A DNA stretch of 64,000 bases from Streptomyces sp. NBC_01314 (GCF_041435215.1 NZ_CP108394.1:8928001-8992000), one strand, 5' to 3'; shown: positions 1-9,145, counted from the stretch's first letter. The notes: generated by a model not told the origin, from the sequence alone. Numbers and translations are program-made.

Positions 1-255
1 GTCGACGGTGGCGGGCCGCGTCCGGGGATGCCAGCTGCGCAGCAGGTACGCCTCGTCGCGCACGACGAAAGCGCTGTAGCGCGACCGCATCAGCGCCTCG
101 GCGGTCGGCGCGGCGGCGGCGCCGACGGGGAGGTAGCGTCCGCAGCACTCCTCGTAGGTCCGGGGCAGCCCGCAGGGACAGCTACCGGGAGCCGGCGGAG
201 AGACCCGCGAGGCACTCTTCGACCTGGCCCTGGAACTGCTGCGGCGCGACGACAT
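1..255 (-). CDS. UPF0225 / YchJ-like SEC-C motif protein (3' part missing)
   Basis: The gene runs off the left edge; 85 codons are present from an ATG at 253-255. After a Ser/Arg-rich start, residues 26-45 or so read [17 protein letters not shown], the Cys cluster of a SEC-C type zinc site. This is followed by [20 protein letters not shown] and SWHPRTRP, which are hallmarks of the UPF0225 (YchJ) family. The family is small and cytoplasmic and its biochemical role is not established. It begins 33 bp after the stop of the M1 aminopeptidase on the same strand, so the two are probably co-transcribed. Confidence 0.85.
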   Translation of the reverse strand, partial: MSSRRSSSRARSKSASRVSPPAPGSCPCGLPRTYEECCGRYLPVGAAAAPTAEALMRSRYSAFVVRDEAYLLRSWHPRTRPATVD

Positions 256-288
256 GCCCGCCATTGTGCACGCCCCGCGGGCCGTGCC

Positions 289-1761
289 CTACGCCGAGCC
301 CGAGTTCGTCGGTGGGTACGGTGGTCGCGCCGGGACCACAGGGCCCTTCGGCGAGGGCAGCGGTGGCACAGCGGGCTCCCGCAGCCACGCCCTGAACAGG
401 GCGTCCAGCGGCCCGTCCGCGTAGCGCCCGGCGTGGGCGGTGAAACCGGCCGTCGTGACGGCGCCGCCGCGATGGACGGTCGCCCAGCCGCGCAGCATCC
501 GGAAGAACGCCTCGTCGCCGAGCGCGCAGCGGACCGCGTGGACGGTGAGACCGCCGCGCTCGTAGAGCCGGTCGTCGAACATCAGCTTCCGGCCCGGGTC
601 GGCCAGCCGCAGGTCCTGGGGGAGTGCGGAGAGCTTCTGGTGCGCGCCGGCGGCCAGTTGGTGCGCCGTACGCCCGCCGGAGCGCTCCGACCACAGCCAC
701 TCGGCGTACTTGGCGAACCCCTCGTTCAGCCAGATGTGCCGCCAGTCGGCGATGGACACACTGTTGCCGAACCACTGGTGCGCCAGCTCGTGCGCGACCA
801 GCCGCTCCGAACCCCGCGCCCCGTCCACATGGTTGGCGCCGAACAGCGACAACCCCTGTGCCTCGACCGGGACATCGAGCTCCTCCTCGGTCACCACCAC
901 CGCGTACTCCCCGAACGGATACGGCCCGAAGAGCTCCTCGAACAGCTCCATCATGGCCGGCTGCCGCGCGAAGTCCCGCGAGAACTCGGTGAGCAGGTCG
1001 GCCGGGATGTGCCCGTGCTGCGGCACCCCGCCCGGCCTCGGGTCGCCCAGCAGCACCGTCTGGTACTTGCCGATCGCCAGCCCGACCAGATAGCTCGACG
1101 TCGGCGCCGACTGCTCGTACACCCACGTCGTCGTGGACGCCTTCGCCGTACGGGTGAGCAGCCGCCCGCCCGCCACCACCTGGTACGAGGACGGCGTCGT
1201 GACCGAGATCTGGTACGAGGCCTTGTCGGCGGGCCGGTCGTTGCACGGATACCAGGACGGCGCCCCGACCGGCTGGCTCGCCACCAGCGCCCCGTCGGTC
1301 AGCTCCTCCCAACCGAGCCCGCCCCAGGGGCTGTTCACCGGCTTGGGATTGCCCGACCAGTGGACCTCGACCGTGAACGCGGCCCCGGGCCGGATCGGCT
1401 TCGCGGGCCGGATACGCAGCCTGCCGCCCCGGTGCGAGTAGTGCGGCGCCCGGCCGTCGACCCGTACCCGGCCGATCTTGAAGTCGGCGAGGTTGAGCTG
1501 GAACTCGGCGAGCGCGGCCCGGCCCGCTATGGCGTTGAGCCGCGCGGTGCCCGACAGCCGGTTCGGCCCTGGTCGGTAGTCCACAGCCAGCTCGTACCGA
1601 TGCACCCGGTAACGGGAATCACCGTTCGCCGGGAAGTACGGGTCCGGACCCACTGACTGCTGAACCGCCACTGCCGCTTCTGCTCCCCGCTCCGCTCTCG
1701 TACGACGTCCATCGTCCCCCGAATCACCCGACGCCGCACGAGCCGCACTCAGCGGCGCCAT
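289..1761 (-). CDS. M1 family zinc aminopeptidase
   Basis: Predicted to remove N-terminal residues from peptides. The zinc site HELAH lies near residue 322, and the third ligand Glu (NEGF) follows exactly 18 residues after the second His, as in the family. The substrate loop reads VEAQGLSLFG in place of the usual GAMEN, as in related actinobacterial M1 proteins. The N-terminal beta domain precedes it. At about 490 residues it is a short member that lacks the large C-terminal helical domain of PepN. No clear signal peptide is seen. The chosen ATG at 1759-1761 overlaps the end of the upstream NRPS gene by 13 bp; an ATG at 1785 is also in frame. The overlap implies co-transcription with the synthetase. 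Confidence 0.85.
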   Translation of the reverse strand: MAPLSAARAASGDSGDDGRRTRAERGAEAAVAVQQSVGPDPYFPANGDSRYRVHRYELAVDYRPGPNRLSGTARLNAIAGRAALAEFQLNLADFKIGRVRVDGRAPHYSHRGGRLRIRPAKPIRPGAAFTVEVHWSGNPKPVNSPWGGLGWEELTDGALVASQPVGAPSWYPCNDRPADKASYQISVTTPSSYQVVAGGRLLTRTAKASTTTWVYEQSAPTSSYLVGLAIGKYQTVLLGDPRPGGVPQHGHIPADLLTEFSRDFARQPAMMELFEELFGPYPFGEYAVVVTEEELDVPVEAQGLSLFGANHVDGARGSERLVAHELAHQWFGNSVSIADWRHIWLNEGFAKYAEWLWSERSGGRTAHQLAAGAHQKLSALPQDLRLADPGRKLMFDDRLYERGGLTVHAVRCALGDEAFFRMLRGWATVHRGGAVTTAGFTAHAGRYADGPLDALFRAWLREPAVPPLPSPKGPVVPARPPYPPTNSGSA

Positions 1762-4700
1762 GCTTCGATCGGGTTGCCCAGCCACCGGGTGTCGTCGGGA
1801 ACGGACTCCGAGGCCATGACCAGCGACGCCGGACCCAGTGTGGTGCGGGCCCCGACCACGCTGCCGGGCAGGACGATTCCGCCCGGGCCCAGGGTGGCGC
1901 CCTCACGGAGCTCAACAGTATCCGTCCGCAAGATCCGGTCGTGGAAGAGGTGGGTCTGGAGCACGCATCCCCGGTTCACCGTCGCCCCGTCGCCGAGCGT
2001 GACGAGGTCGGTCTCGGGCAGCCAGTAACTCTCGACCCACACCCCTCTGCCGATGTTCGCCCCGAGCCCGCGCAGCCACACGTTCAGCACCGGCGTACCC
2101 GGCACCGACCCGGCCAGCCACGGCACGGCCAGCACCTCCACGAAGGTGTCCGCCAGCTCGTTGCGCCACACGAAACCGCTCCACAGCGGATGCTCACCAC
2201 TCCGGTGCCGCCCCACGAGCAGCCACTTCGCGACGACGGACACCGCACACGCCAGCACACCCACCCCGAGCAGCACGACCCCGCCCAGCAGCCAGGCCCA
2301 GCCGCCCAGCACGCTCAGCGCCGCCACCGTCAGCAGCGCGAGGCCCGCCGAGCAGAACACCGGCACGATCCGGCACAGCTCCACCAGGGCCCGCGCCCAC
2401 AGCAGCCGCGCGGGCGGCTCGTACGTCAGGCTCTGGTCCCCGTCCGCGGCCGACCGGGGCAGCCTCACCGGCGGCAGTCCCAGGTACGAGCTGCCCTTCT
2501 TGGCCTTCTTCGGCGTCGCGGACAACACACCCACCAGGCCGCCTTCCGGCACGGACCGGCCCGGCGCGGTCATCCCGGAGTTCCCGAGGAACGCCCGCCG
2601 CCCGATCTCCGCCCGCCCGATCCGCAGCCAGCCACCACCCAGCACGTACGGCGCGGTCAGCGTGTCGTCCGCGAGGAACGCCCCGTCGCCGACCGTCGTC
2701 AGACTCGGCAGCGCGAGCACGGTCGACACCTCGGCGCCCCGCCCGATCCGCATCCCGAGCAGCCGCAGCCACACCGGCGTCACCAGCCCGGCGTACAGCG
2801 GGAACAGCGTCTGCCGAGACCGGTCCATCAACTGCGTGACCGTCCACGCCTGCCACCCGACCCGGCTGTGCGTCGGATGCGTGCCCTCCCGCAGCCCCAG
2901 ACTCAGCAGCCGTACGGCGAGGAGGAGCAGCAGCGCGTACGCCGCCCCGAACGCGAGCGTGGCCGGCACCAGCCCCGGCGCCGCACCCCGCAGGGCCTCA
3001 CCGAGCCCGGCGTCCGGGGCCGCGAACAGGCTCAGCACGGCCAGCGCGGCGACCCCGGCGAGCAGCGGCAGCGCGGTCAGCCCGACCCCCGTCACGCCGT
3101 ACGACACCCGCCAGAACAGGCCCCGCCGCGGCCGCTCCTTGGGCCAGTTCCGCTTCGCCTTGCCCAGCTTGACCGCCGGCGCCCCGGCCCAGCGCTGCCC
3201 GGTGGGAACCTGACCGACCACGGCCGACCCGGGCGCCACCTCGGCCCGCTTGCCGACCCTGGCCCCCGGCAGCAGCATGCTCCGCGTCCCGACGACCGCG
3301 TCGGCGCCCACCTTGACGGGCCCGACCTCCAGCCGGTCCCCGTCCAGCCAGTACCCGGAGAGGTCCACCTCGGACTCCACGGCCGCACCCCGCCCGAGCT
3401 TGAGCATCCCGGTCACCGGCGGCAGCGAGTGCAGGTCGACATCGGCCCCGATCCTGGCGCCCAGCGCCCGTGCGTACCGCTCCAGCCACACCCCGGTCAG
3501 CGAGGTCGCCCCGCTGAACTCGGCCAGCCGCTCGGCCGCCCACAGCCGCAGGTGCACGCTCCCGCCGCGCGCGTACCGCCCCGGCTCGACCCCGCGCAGC
3601 AGCAGCCGCGCCCCGCCCGCCGCGATCGCCAGCCGGCCCGGCGGGGTGTAGAACAGCGCCGCCCCGGCCGCCACGGCCCACCAGGGCGCCGTCGGCAGCC
3701 AGGCGTAGGGTCCGAGAAGGTTCCCGAGCGCGGCCAACGGGACGATCCACCGCAGGCCGAGCAGTGTGAACAGCGGCACGAGCAGCAGCAGCTGGACGAG
3801 GCGCGCCCGCACGGGCACGGGTTCCACCGCCCGGCGGGGCCCGTCCCCCTCGCCGGACGCCTCCAGATACCGGGCCAGCTTCCTGAGCGTGGGCCGCTGG
3901 TAGACGTCCACCACCGCGACTCTCGGATACCGGGTCCGCAGCCGGGTCGTCAGCTGCGCGGCGGCCAGGCTGCCGCCGCCGATCGCGAAGAAGTCGTCGC
4001 CCGCGCCGCCGACCGGGATGCCCAGCACCGCGGCCCACTGCTCGGCGAGCCACGCCTCGGTCCCGTACAGCTCCTCGGTCGGCCCGGCGGCCTCCAGCTC
4101 CGCCAACGGCCACGGCAGGGCGTTGCGGTCGACCTTCCCCGACGTCCGCGTCGGCAGCTCCACCACCGGCGCCAGCAGCGGCACCAACGCGGCCGGCAGC
4201 TCCGCCCGCAACCTCTCGACGGCCGCCGCCCGGTCCCACCCGTCCTGGGTGACCACATAGCCCACGAGCAGCTGGTTCCCGCTCCGCGCGGTCCGTACGG
4301 CGGCCGCGGCGCCCGCGACCCCGGGCAGCCCCTGCAGCGCGGCGTCGACCTCGCCCAGCTCGATCCGCCGCCCGCCGAGCTTGATCTGCTCGTCGGCCCG
4401 CCCGAGAAAGACCAGCCCCTCGGGCTCGGCCTTCACCAGGTCACCGCTGCGATAGGCGCGCTCCCAGCCCAGCGACTCCAACGGCGCGTACTTCTCCGCG
4501 TCCTTCTCGGCGTCGAGATACCGCGCGAGCCCCACGCCACCGATCACGAGCTGCCCGCTGTCACCCATCGCCACGGGCTCCCCGGCCTCGTCGACGACGG
4601 CCAGCTCCCACCCGTCGAGCGGCAGCCCGATCCGGATCGGCTCCTCGCCGGACATCAGCGAGGCGCAGGCGACGACGGTGGCCTCGGTCGGCCCGTACGT

Positions 4701-5624
4701 GTTCCAGACCTCGCGGCCCTCCGTCACCAGCCGCTGCGCCAGCTCCGGCGGACAGGCCTCACCGCCGAAGATCAGCAGCCGTACGTCGCTCAGGGTCTCG
4801 GACTCCCAGAGCGCGGCCAGCGTCGGCACGGTCGACACGACCGTGATCTCCTGCTCGACCAGCCAGGGCCCCAGATCGGCGCCGCTCCTGACCTGCGAGC
4901 GCGGTACCGGCACCAGACAGGCCCCGTACCGCCAGGCCAGCCACATCTCCTCGCAGGACGCGTCGAAGGCCACCGAGAGGCCGGCCATCACCCGGTCCCC
5001 GGGCCCGATCGGCTCCTCCGTCAGGAACAGCTCCGCCTCGGCGTCCACGAACGCGGCCGCGCTGCGGTGGCTCACGGCCACACCCTTGGGCTTCCCGGTC
5101 GACCCGGAGGTGAAGATGATCCACGCGTCGTGCTCGACCCCGGGACGCGCGGCGGGGAAGTCGGACGCGCCGTTCACGGTCAGTCGGTGTCCGGCCCCGA
5201 CGACCGCCCGCACCTCCGCCTCCCCGAACACCAGCTCGGCCCGCTCATCGGGGTCCTCGGCGTCGACGGGCACATAGGCGGCCCCGGCGGCGAGCACCGC
5301 GAGGACGGCGACATACAGCTCGTTCGTGCCCGACGGCACCCGCACGCCGACCCGGTCCCCGAGCCCGACCCCCGCAGCCCCCAGCCGCCGCCGCAGGTTC
5401 TCCACCTCGACCGCCAGCGCGCGATAGGTCAGCCGCCGCTTCCCGTCGTCCAGCGCGGGCTCGTCCGGGTACGACCGCACGGACGCCTCGAAGACATCGA
5501 CGAGCGTGCGCGGGGACGCCGCCGGACCGGCCGAGAATCGCGCCGCCCCGCCGAACCCCCCGGCTCCCTCCGCCAGCTCTCCGTCGAGCAGCGTCAGGTC
5601 AGGACTCTCGTACACGGCGGCCAT
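1749..5624 (-). CDS. Pls/PosA-type membrane NRPS (poly-amino-acid synthetase)
   Basis: A single-module non-ribosomal peptide synthetase of about 1291 residues. Residues 1-500 form an adenylation domain (A3 FTSGSTGKPKG near 175, NTYGPTEAT near 310, A10 TSGKVDRNAL near 498). A thiolation domain follows with GGGSL near 550. The rest alternates hydrophobic membrane segments with left-handed beta-helix (hexapeptide-like) blocks. There is no classical condensation or thioesterase domain. This is the architecture of epsilon-poly-L-lysine synthetase, in which tandem C-terminal domains polymerise one amino acid iteratively. Reading the specificity pocket by eye against GrsA gives D-A-E-S-I-G-T-V-V-K, close to the lysine code as I recall it, with an acidic residue that suits a basic substrate. 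The ATG at 5622-5624 has a GAGG ribosome site; an upstream in-frame extension looks non-coding. Confidence 0.88.
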   Translation of the reverse strand: MAAVYESPDLTLLDGELAEGAGGFGGAARFSAGPAASPRTLVDVFEASVRSYPDEPALDDGKRRLTYRALAVEVENLRRRLGAAGVGLGDRVGVRVPSGTNELYVAVLAVLAAGAAYVPVDAEDPDERAELVFGEAEVRAVVGAGHRLTVNGASDFPAARPGVEHDAWIIFTSGSTGKPKGVAVSHRSAAAFVDAEAELFLTEEPIGPGDRVMAGLSVAFDASCEEMWLAWRYGACLVPVPRSQVRSGADLGPWLVEQEITVVSTVPTLAALWESETLSDVRLLIFGGEACPPELAQRLVTEGREVWNTYGPTEATVVACASLMSGEEPIRIGLPLDGWELAVVDEAGEPVAMGDSGQLVIGGVGLARYLDAEKDAEKYAPLESLGWERAYRSGDLVKAEPEGLVFLGRADEQIKLGGRRIELGEVDAALQGLPGVAGAAAAVRTARSGNQLLVGYVVTQDGWDRAAAVERLRAELPAALVPLLAPVVELPTRTSGKVDRNALPWPLAELEAAGPTEELYGTEAWLAEQWAAVLGIPVGGAGDDFFAIGGGSLAAAQLTTRLRTRYPRVAVVDVYQRPTLRKLARYLEASGEGDGPRRAVEPVPVRARLVQLLLLVPLFTLLGLRWIVPLAALGNLLGPYAWLPTAPWWAVAAGAALFYTPPGRLAIAAGGARLLLRGVEPGRYARGGSVHLRLWAAERLAEFSGATSLTGVWLERYARALGARIGADVDLHSLPPVTGMLKLGRGAAVESEVDLSGYWLDGDRLEVGPVKVGADAVVGTRSMLLPGARVGKRAEVAPGSAVVGQVPTGQRWAGAPAVKLGKAKRNWPKERPRRGLFWRVSYGVTGVGLTALPLLAGVAALAVLSLFAAPDAGLGEALRGAAPGLVPATLAFGAAYALLLLLAVRLLSLGLREGTHPTHSRVGWQAWTVTQLMDRSRQTLFPLYAGLVTPVWLRLLGMRIGRGAEVSTVLALPSLTTVGDGAFLADDTLTAPYVLGGGWLRIGRAEIGRRAFLGNSGMTAPGRSVPEGGLVGVLSATPKKAKKGSSYLGLPPVRLPRSAADGDQSLTYEPPARLLWARALVELCRIVPVFCSAGLALLTVAALSVLGGWAWLLGGVVLLGVGVLACAVSVVAKWLLVGRHRSGEHPLWSGFVWRNELADTFVEVLAVPWLAGSVPGTPVLNVWLRGLGANIGRGVWVESYWLPETDLVTLGDGATVNRGCVLQTHLFHDRILRTDTVELREGATLGPGGIVLPGSVVGARTTLGPASLVMASESVPDDTRWLGNPIEAWRR

Positions 5625-5865
5625 CGGATCCTCGCCTCTCGAACCCGGACCATCCGGGGGCACCGATGGGCCCGCAGGTCTGCCTGGGGATATTTCCGTA
5701 TCGGTACCGAACAAGCCCAATACTCTAGTGCTCGGGTGACTACGGCCTGTCGTGTCGGCCAAGAGGGGGCGACCACCAGGCGACCCGGAAGGGTGCGGGG
5801 CCGGGCTGTGACCTGGGGTTTTCCTGGTGGGGAGAGACGTCGCCCACATTTCGTCAGTCTAACGC

Positions 5866-5899
5866 GCGAAGGCCGCGACCTGATGGTCGCGGCCTTCGC
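5866..5899. terminator. 15-bp stem hairpin downstream of tRNA-Leu
   Basis: Perfect inverted repeat with arms 5866-5880 and 5885-5899 and a TGAT loop. It lies just past the 3' end of the tRNA, so it probably ends the tRNA transcript. No long T run follows, as is usual in Streptomyces. Confidence 0.65.
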
Positions 5900-5906
5900 C
5901 ACTATG

Positions 5907-5991
5907 TGTCCGAGGGGGGACTTGAACCCCCACGCCCGATAAAGGGCACTAGCACCTCAAGCTAGCGCGTCTGCCATTCCGCCACCCGGAC
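5907..5991 (-). tRNA. tRNA-Leu (anticodon GAG)
   Basis: The minus strand folds as a class II tRNA of about 85 nt. The acceptor arms GTCCGGG and CTCGGAC pair with one G-T. The anticodon stem is CTAGC/GCTAG with loop TTGAGGT, giving anticodon GAG at 5956-5958, which reads CUC. The T arm contains GGTTCAAGTCC and there is a long variable arm, as expected for leucine. The 3' CCA is not encoded. The tRNA stands alone between the Pls-like gene and the M20 hydrolase. Confidence 0.95.
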
Positions 5992-6188
5992 AAGGTGTCT
6001 GTCGCGCGGGTTTCCCCTGCGGCGACGAAGGAAACATTACCAGGTCTTCCAGGGCCCCCGATCACCCCGTCACGGGGGCGGCCGGGGCGTGAACGGCCTG
6101 TGACGGGCCGGTCCCGGTCTTGGGGCGAGCGGTGGGGCAGGAGGAGGATGAGGGGGAACCACCAGCAGCGACAGCGGGAGGAACCAGC

Positions 6189-7514
6189 GTGAGCGAGACG
6201 GACACGGGCAGGCGCGTGACCGGTGAGGACGAGGTCGTGGACCTCTGCCGCGAGCTGATCCGGATCGACACCAGCAACTTCGGCGACCACTCGGGACCGG
6301 GGGAGCGCAAGGCCGCCGAGTACGTCGCCGAGAAGCTGGCCGAGGTGGGGCTGGAGCCGAAGATCTTCGAGTCGCACCCGGGCCGCGCCTCGACGGTGGC
6401 CCGCATCGAGGGCGAGGACCGGTCGCGGCCCGCGCTCCTCATCCACGGCCACACCGACGTCGTGCCGGCCAACGCGGTGGACTGGACCCACCACCCGTTC
6501 TCCGGTGAGGTCGCGGACGGCTGTGTGTGGGGCCGGGGCGCGGTCGACATGAAGGACATGGACGCGATGACGCTGGCGGTCGTCCGCGACCGGATGCGCA
6601 GCGGCCGCAAGCCCCCGCGCGACATCGTGCTCGCTTTCCTCGCGGACGAGGAGGCCGGCGGCACGTACGGGGCGAAGCACCTCGTCAAGAATCACGCAGA
6701 TCTCTTCGAGGGCGTCACCGAGGCGATCAGCGAGGTCGGCGGGTTCTCGTTCACCGTGAGCGAGCAGCGGCGGCTCTATCTGATCCAGACGGCCGAGAAG
6801 GGCATGCACTGGATGAAGCTGACCGTGGCCGGAACGGCCGGGCACGGGTCGATGATCCACCGGGACAACGCCATCACCGAGCTGTCGGAGGCCGTCGCAC
6901 GCCTGGGCCGCCACCAGTTCCCGGTGCGGGTCACCAAGACCACCCGGGCCTTCCTCGACGAACTCGGCGACGCGCTCGGCACCGAGCTCGACCCGGAGGA
7001 CATGGAGGGGACCCTCGCCAGGCTCGGCGGTATCGCCAAGCTCATCGGCGCGACCCTGCGGAACACCGCCAACCCGACACAGCTCGGCGCCGGCTACAAG
7101 GTCAACGTCATCCCGGGCGAGGCCACCGCGCATGTCGACGGGCGGTTCCTGCCCGGGTTCGAGGAGGAGTTCCTCGCCGACCTCGACAAGATCCTCGGCC
7201 CGAAGGTGCGGCGCGAGGACGTGCACTCCGACAAGGCGCTGGAGACCTCCTTCGACGGGGCGATCGTCGACGCCATGCAGTCGGCGCTGCTCGCCGAGGA
7301 CCCGGCCGCGAAGGCGGTCCCGTACATGCTCTCCGGCGGTACGGACGCCAAGTCCTTCGACGACCTGGGCATCCGGGGCTTCGGCTTCGCGCCGCTCAAG
7401 CTGCCGCCGGAGCTGGACTTCGCGGGCATGTTCCACGGTGTCGACGAAAGGGTGCCGGTGGAGGGTTTGAAGTTCGGCGTGCGCGTGCTCGACCGTTTCA
7501 TCGACGCGTCCTGA
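6189..7514 (+). CDS. M20 family metallo-hydrolase
   Basis: A 441-residue zinc hydrolase of the M20/ArgE/DapE group, likely a dipeptidase or acyl-amino-acid deacylase in the cytoplasm. LLIHGHTDVVP near residue 84 supplies the first metal His and Asp. GRGAVDMKD carries the bridging Asp, and ADEEAGG near residue 153 carries the catalytic and metal-binding Glu pair. A dimerisation domain lies in the middle. The GTG at 6189 is preceded by GGGAGG; the longer in-frame start at 6120 lacks coding character. It is a single-gene unit followed by the chaplin genes. The substrate cannot be read from sequence. Confidence 0.9.
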   Translation: MSETDTGRRVTGEDEVVDLCRELIRIDTSNFGDHSGPGERKAAEYVAEKLAEVGLEPKIFESHPGRASTVARIEGEDRSRPALLIHGHTDVVPANAVDWTHHPFSGEVADGCVWGRGAVDMKDMDAMTLAVVRDRMRSGRKPPRDIVLAFLADEEAGGTYGAKHLVKNHADLFEGVTEAISEVGGFSFTVSEQRRLYLIQTAEKGMHWMKLTVAGTAGHGSMIHRDNAITELSEAVARLGRHQFPVRVTKTTRAFLDELGDALGTELDPEDMEGTLARLGGIAKLIGATLRNTANPTQLGAGYKVNVIPGEATAHVDGRFLPGFEEEFLADLDKILGPKVRREDVHSDKALETSFDGAIVDAMQSALLAEDPAAKAVPYMLSGGTDAKSFDDLGIRGFGFAPLKLPPELDFAGMFHGVDERVPVEGLKFGVRVLDRFIDAS

Positions 7515-7655
7515 TGTTCCGCGACGGGACCTTTCTGGTCCCTGACCGGTCCTGAACCGGCTTTGTTCTGTCCGGAATGGGGTGCTGAAACGAGACTTCA
7601 ATATTCGGCAGCTTGTACGAAGATCGACCGGGTCGAGTGAATCGGACCATAAGCT

Positions 7656-7683
7656 CGTAGCTCCATTACTCCTTCCTCGTTAC
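7656..7683 (+). promoter_or_regulatory. Possible sigma-BldN promoter of chpH
   Basis: CGTAGC at 7656-7661 and CGTTAC at 7678-7683 are separated by 16 bp. They resemble the BldN consensus as I recall it (CGTAAC, then CGTTGA). Transcription would start near 7690 and give an untranslated leader of about 43 nt. Chaplin genes are known BldN targets in other streptomycetes; assigning this site is inference. Confidence 0.45.
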
Positions 7684-7732
7684 AGGTGGTGTGACTCGCT
7701 ACTCGGGGTCGCTTTGCCAACAAGGAGGAATA

Positions 7733-7966
7733 ATGCTCAAGAAGGTCGTCGCCGTCGCGACTGTCACCGGTGGTCTGGTTCTCGCGGGCGCGGGTCTGGC
7801 TGTCGCCGACGCCGGGGCCCACGGTGCCGCCATCGGTTCCCCGGGTGTCGCGTCCGGAAACGTCGTCCAGGTGCCGGTTCACGTCCCCGTGAACGTGTGC
7901 GGCAACACGGTCTCGGTGATCGGGCTGCTGAACCCTGCCTTCGGCAACACCTGCATCAACAAGTGA
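7733..7966 (+). CDS. chpH: Short chaplin ChpH
   Basis: Encodes 77 residues: a Sec signal peptide (MLKK then a hydrophobic stretch ending AVADA) and one chaplin domain of about 50 residues. The domain has two conserved Cys (VNVCGN and GNTCINK) and the GSPGVASGN motif. Short chaplins are secreted, assemble into amyloid-like fibres and make aerial hyphae hydrophobic. Length, sequence and its position just before chpC match S. coelicolor ChpH. The ATG at 7733 has a strong AAGGAGG site at 7722-7728; an in-frame start at 7691 would only add non-signal residues. Confidence 0.95.
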   Translation: MLKKVVAVATVTGGLVLAGAGLAVADAGAHGAAIGSPGVASGNVVQVPVHVPVNVCGNTVSVIGLLNPAFGNTCINK

Positions 7967-8000
7967 CGTTGCGCCTCACTCGGTGAGGGTCTGAATAACC

Positions 8001-8039
8001 GTCGGCCCCGGAGTGCGCGCCATGCACTCCGGGGCCGAC
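8001..8039 (+). terminator. Hairpin between chpH and chpC
   Basis: Perfect inverted repeat with 16-bp arms at 8001-8016 and 8024-8039 and a 7-nt loop, 34 bp after the chpH stop. It should end most chpH transcripts, so chpC probably has its own promoter or depends on read-through. Confidence 0.8.
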
Positions 8040-8096
8040 CGGTATCCCGGCAAGGTGTAAAAGATCAGAACATGGGCTAAGGCAGGTAATTCAGCA

Positions 8097-9089
8097 ATGC
8101 GACAGGTCACCCGCAAAGGCCTCATGACGATGGCGGCCGCGTCCGGCGTCATCGCCGCGGCGGGAGGTTACGCGCACGCCGACTCCGGTGCGCAGGGCTC
8201 CGCCACCAACTCGCCCGGCGTGCTCTCCGGCAACACCGTGCAGGCGCCGGTGGAGGCCGAGGTCAACGTCTGCGGCAACACGGTGAACGTGGTCGGACTG
8301 CTCAACCCGGCGGCGGGCAACAAGTGTTCCAACGGCGGAGGCGGCAAGCACGCACCCGACGGCCATGGCGGCGGCGGTTACGGCGACGGCGGTTACGGCG
8401 AAGGCGGTCACGGTTCGTCGCACGGTGGCTCCCGCGCGGACGGTCACACCAGTGGCTCGCCGGGTGTGGCCTCCGGCAACACCGTGCAGGTTCCGGTGCA
8501 TGTGCCGGTCAACGTGTGCGGCAACAGCGTCGACGTGATCGGTATCGGCAACCCGGCCACCGACAACGACTGCCACAACGGCGGGGGCGGCGGCTACGGC
8601 GAAGGCGGTCACGGTTCGTCGCACGGTGGCTCCCACGCGGACGGTCACACCAGCGGCTCGCCGGGTGTGGCCTCCGGCAACACCGTGCAGGTTCCGGTCG
8701 ATGTGCCGGTCAATCTGTGCGGCAACAACATCGGCGTGATCGGTATCGGCAACGGGGTCACGGGTAACGACTGCGGGAACTCGGGCGGCGGAGGGGCGCA
8801 CGAGAATCCGGGTGGTGGCCACCAGAACCCGCCGGGCGACTCCGAGGAGACGTCCCCGCAGGTACCGAACAAGCCCGGACAGCCGGGCGAGCCGGGCAAA
8901 CCCGGTGGTGAGGTCCCCGGCGGTGACACCAACACCCCGGGCACGCAGACCGTCACCCAGCCCGACGACGCCGCGCAGCTCGCCCAGACCGGCGGTGACC
9001 TGCCGCTGGGGCTCATGCTCCCGGTGGGCGCGGGCGCACTGATCGGGGGCGCCCTGATCTACCGCAAGGCACGGGCCGCCGCTCTGTAG
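8097..9089 (+). CDS. chpC: Long chaplin ChpC with three chaplin domains and sortase signal
   Basis: Encodes 330 residues. A signal peptide is followed by three chaplin domains (DNA about 8193-8330, 8448-8580 and 8649-8770), each with the SPG(V)xSGN start and two Cys. Gly/His-rich linkers separate them. A Pro/Gly/Asn-rich spacer leads to the sortase motif LAQTG, a membrane segment and a short Arg/Lys tail. Long chaplins are anchored to peptidoglycan by class E sortases and help present short chaplins at the surface. Classical ChpA-C have two chaplin domains; here domains 2 and 3 are near copies. The upstream site AAGGCAGG supports the ATG at 8097. Confidence 0.93.
   Translation: MRQVTRKGLMTMAAASGVIAAAGGYAHADSGAQGSATNSPGVLSGNTVQAPVEAEVNVCGNTVNVVGLLNPAAGNKCSNGGGGKHAPDGHGGGGYGDGGYGEGGHGSSHGGSRADGHTSGSPGVASGNTVQVPVHVPVNVCGNSVDVIGIGNPATDNDCHNGGGGGYGEGGHGSSHGGSHADGHTSGSPGVASGNTVQVPVDVPVNLCGNNIGVIGIGNGVTGNDCGNSGGGGAHENPGGGHQNPPGDSEETSPQVPNKPGQPGEPGKPGGEVPGGDTNTPGTQTVTQPDDAAQLAQTGGDLPLGLMLPVGAGALIGGALIYRKARAAAL
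8397..8714 (+). repeat. Internal duplication in chpC (about 117 bp, 201-bp period)
   Basis: Bases about 8397-8513 recur at about 8598-8714 with only a handful of differences. Each copy covers a Gly/His/Ser linker and the first half of a chaplin domain. The near identity at DNA level suggests recent unequal exchange. Confidence 0.85.
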
Positions 9090-9107
9090 CCGGACCCGGC
9101 ACGCACG

Positions 9108-9145
9108 AACGGAGCGGGCCCCGCACCAGCGGGGCCCGCTCCGTT
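9108..9145. terminator. Bidirectional terminator after chpC
   Basis: Perfect 17-bp arms at 9108-9124 and 9129-9145 with loop ACCA. It lies between the convergent chpC and DUF5703 genes and can serve both. Confidence 0.85.

Noticed and set aside
1941..5942. A 1333-codon open frame on the plus strand opposite the Pls-like gene
   Set aside because: It is Arg/Pro/His-rich with no domain, and mirrors the third-position G/C bias of the real gene on the minus strand.
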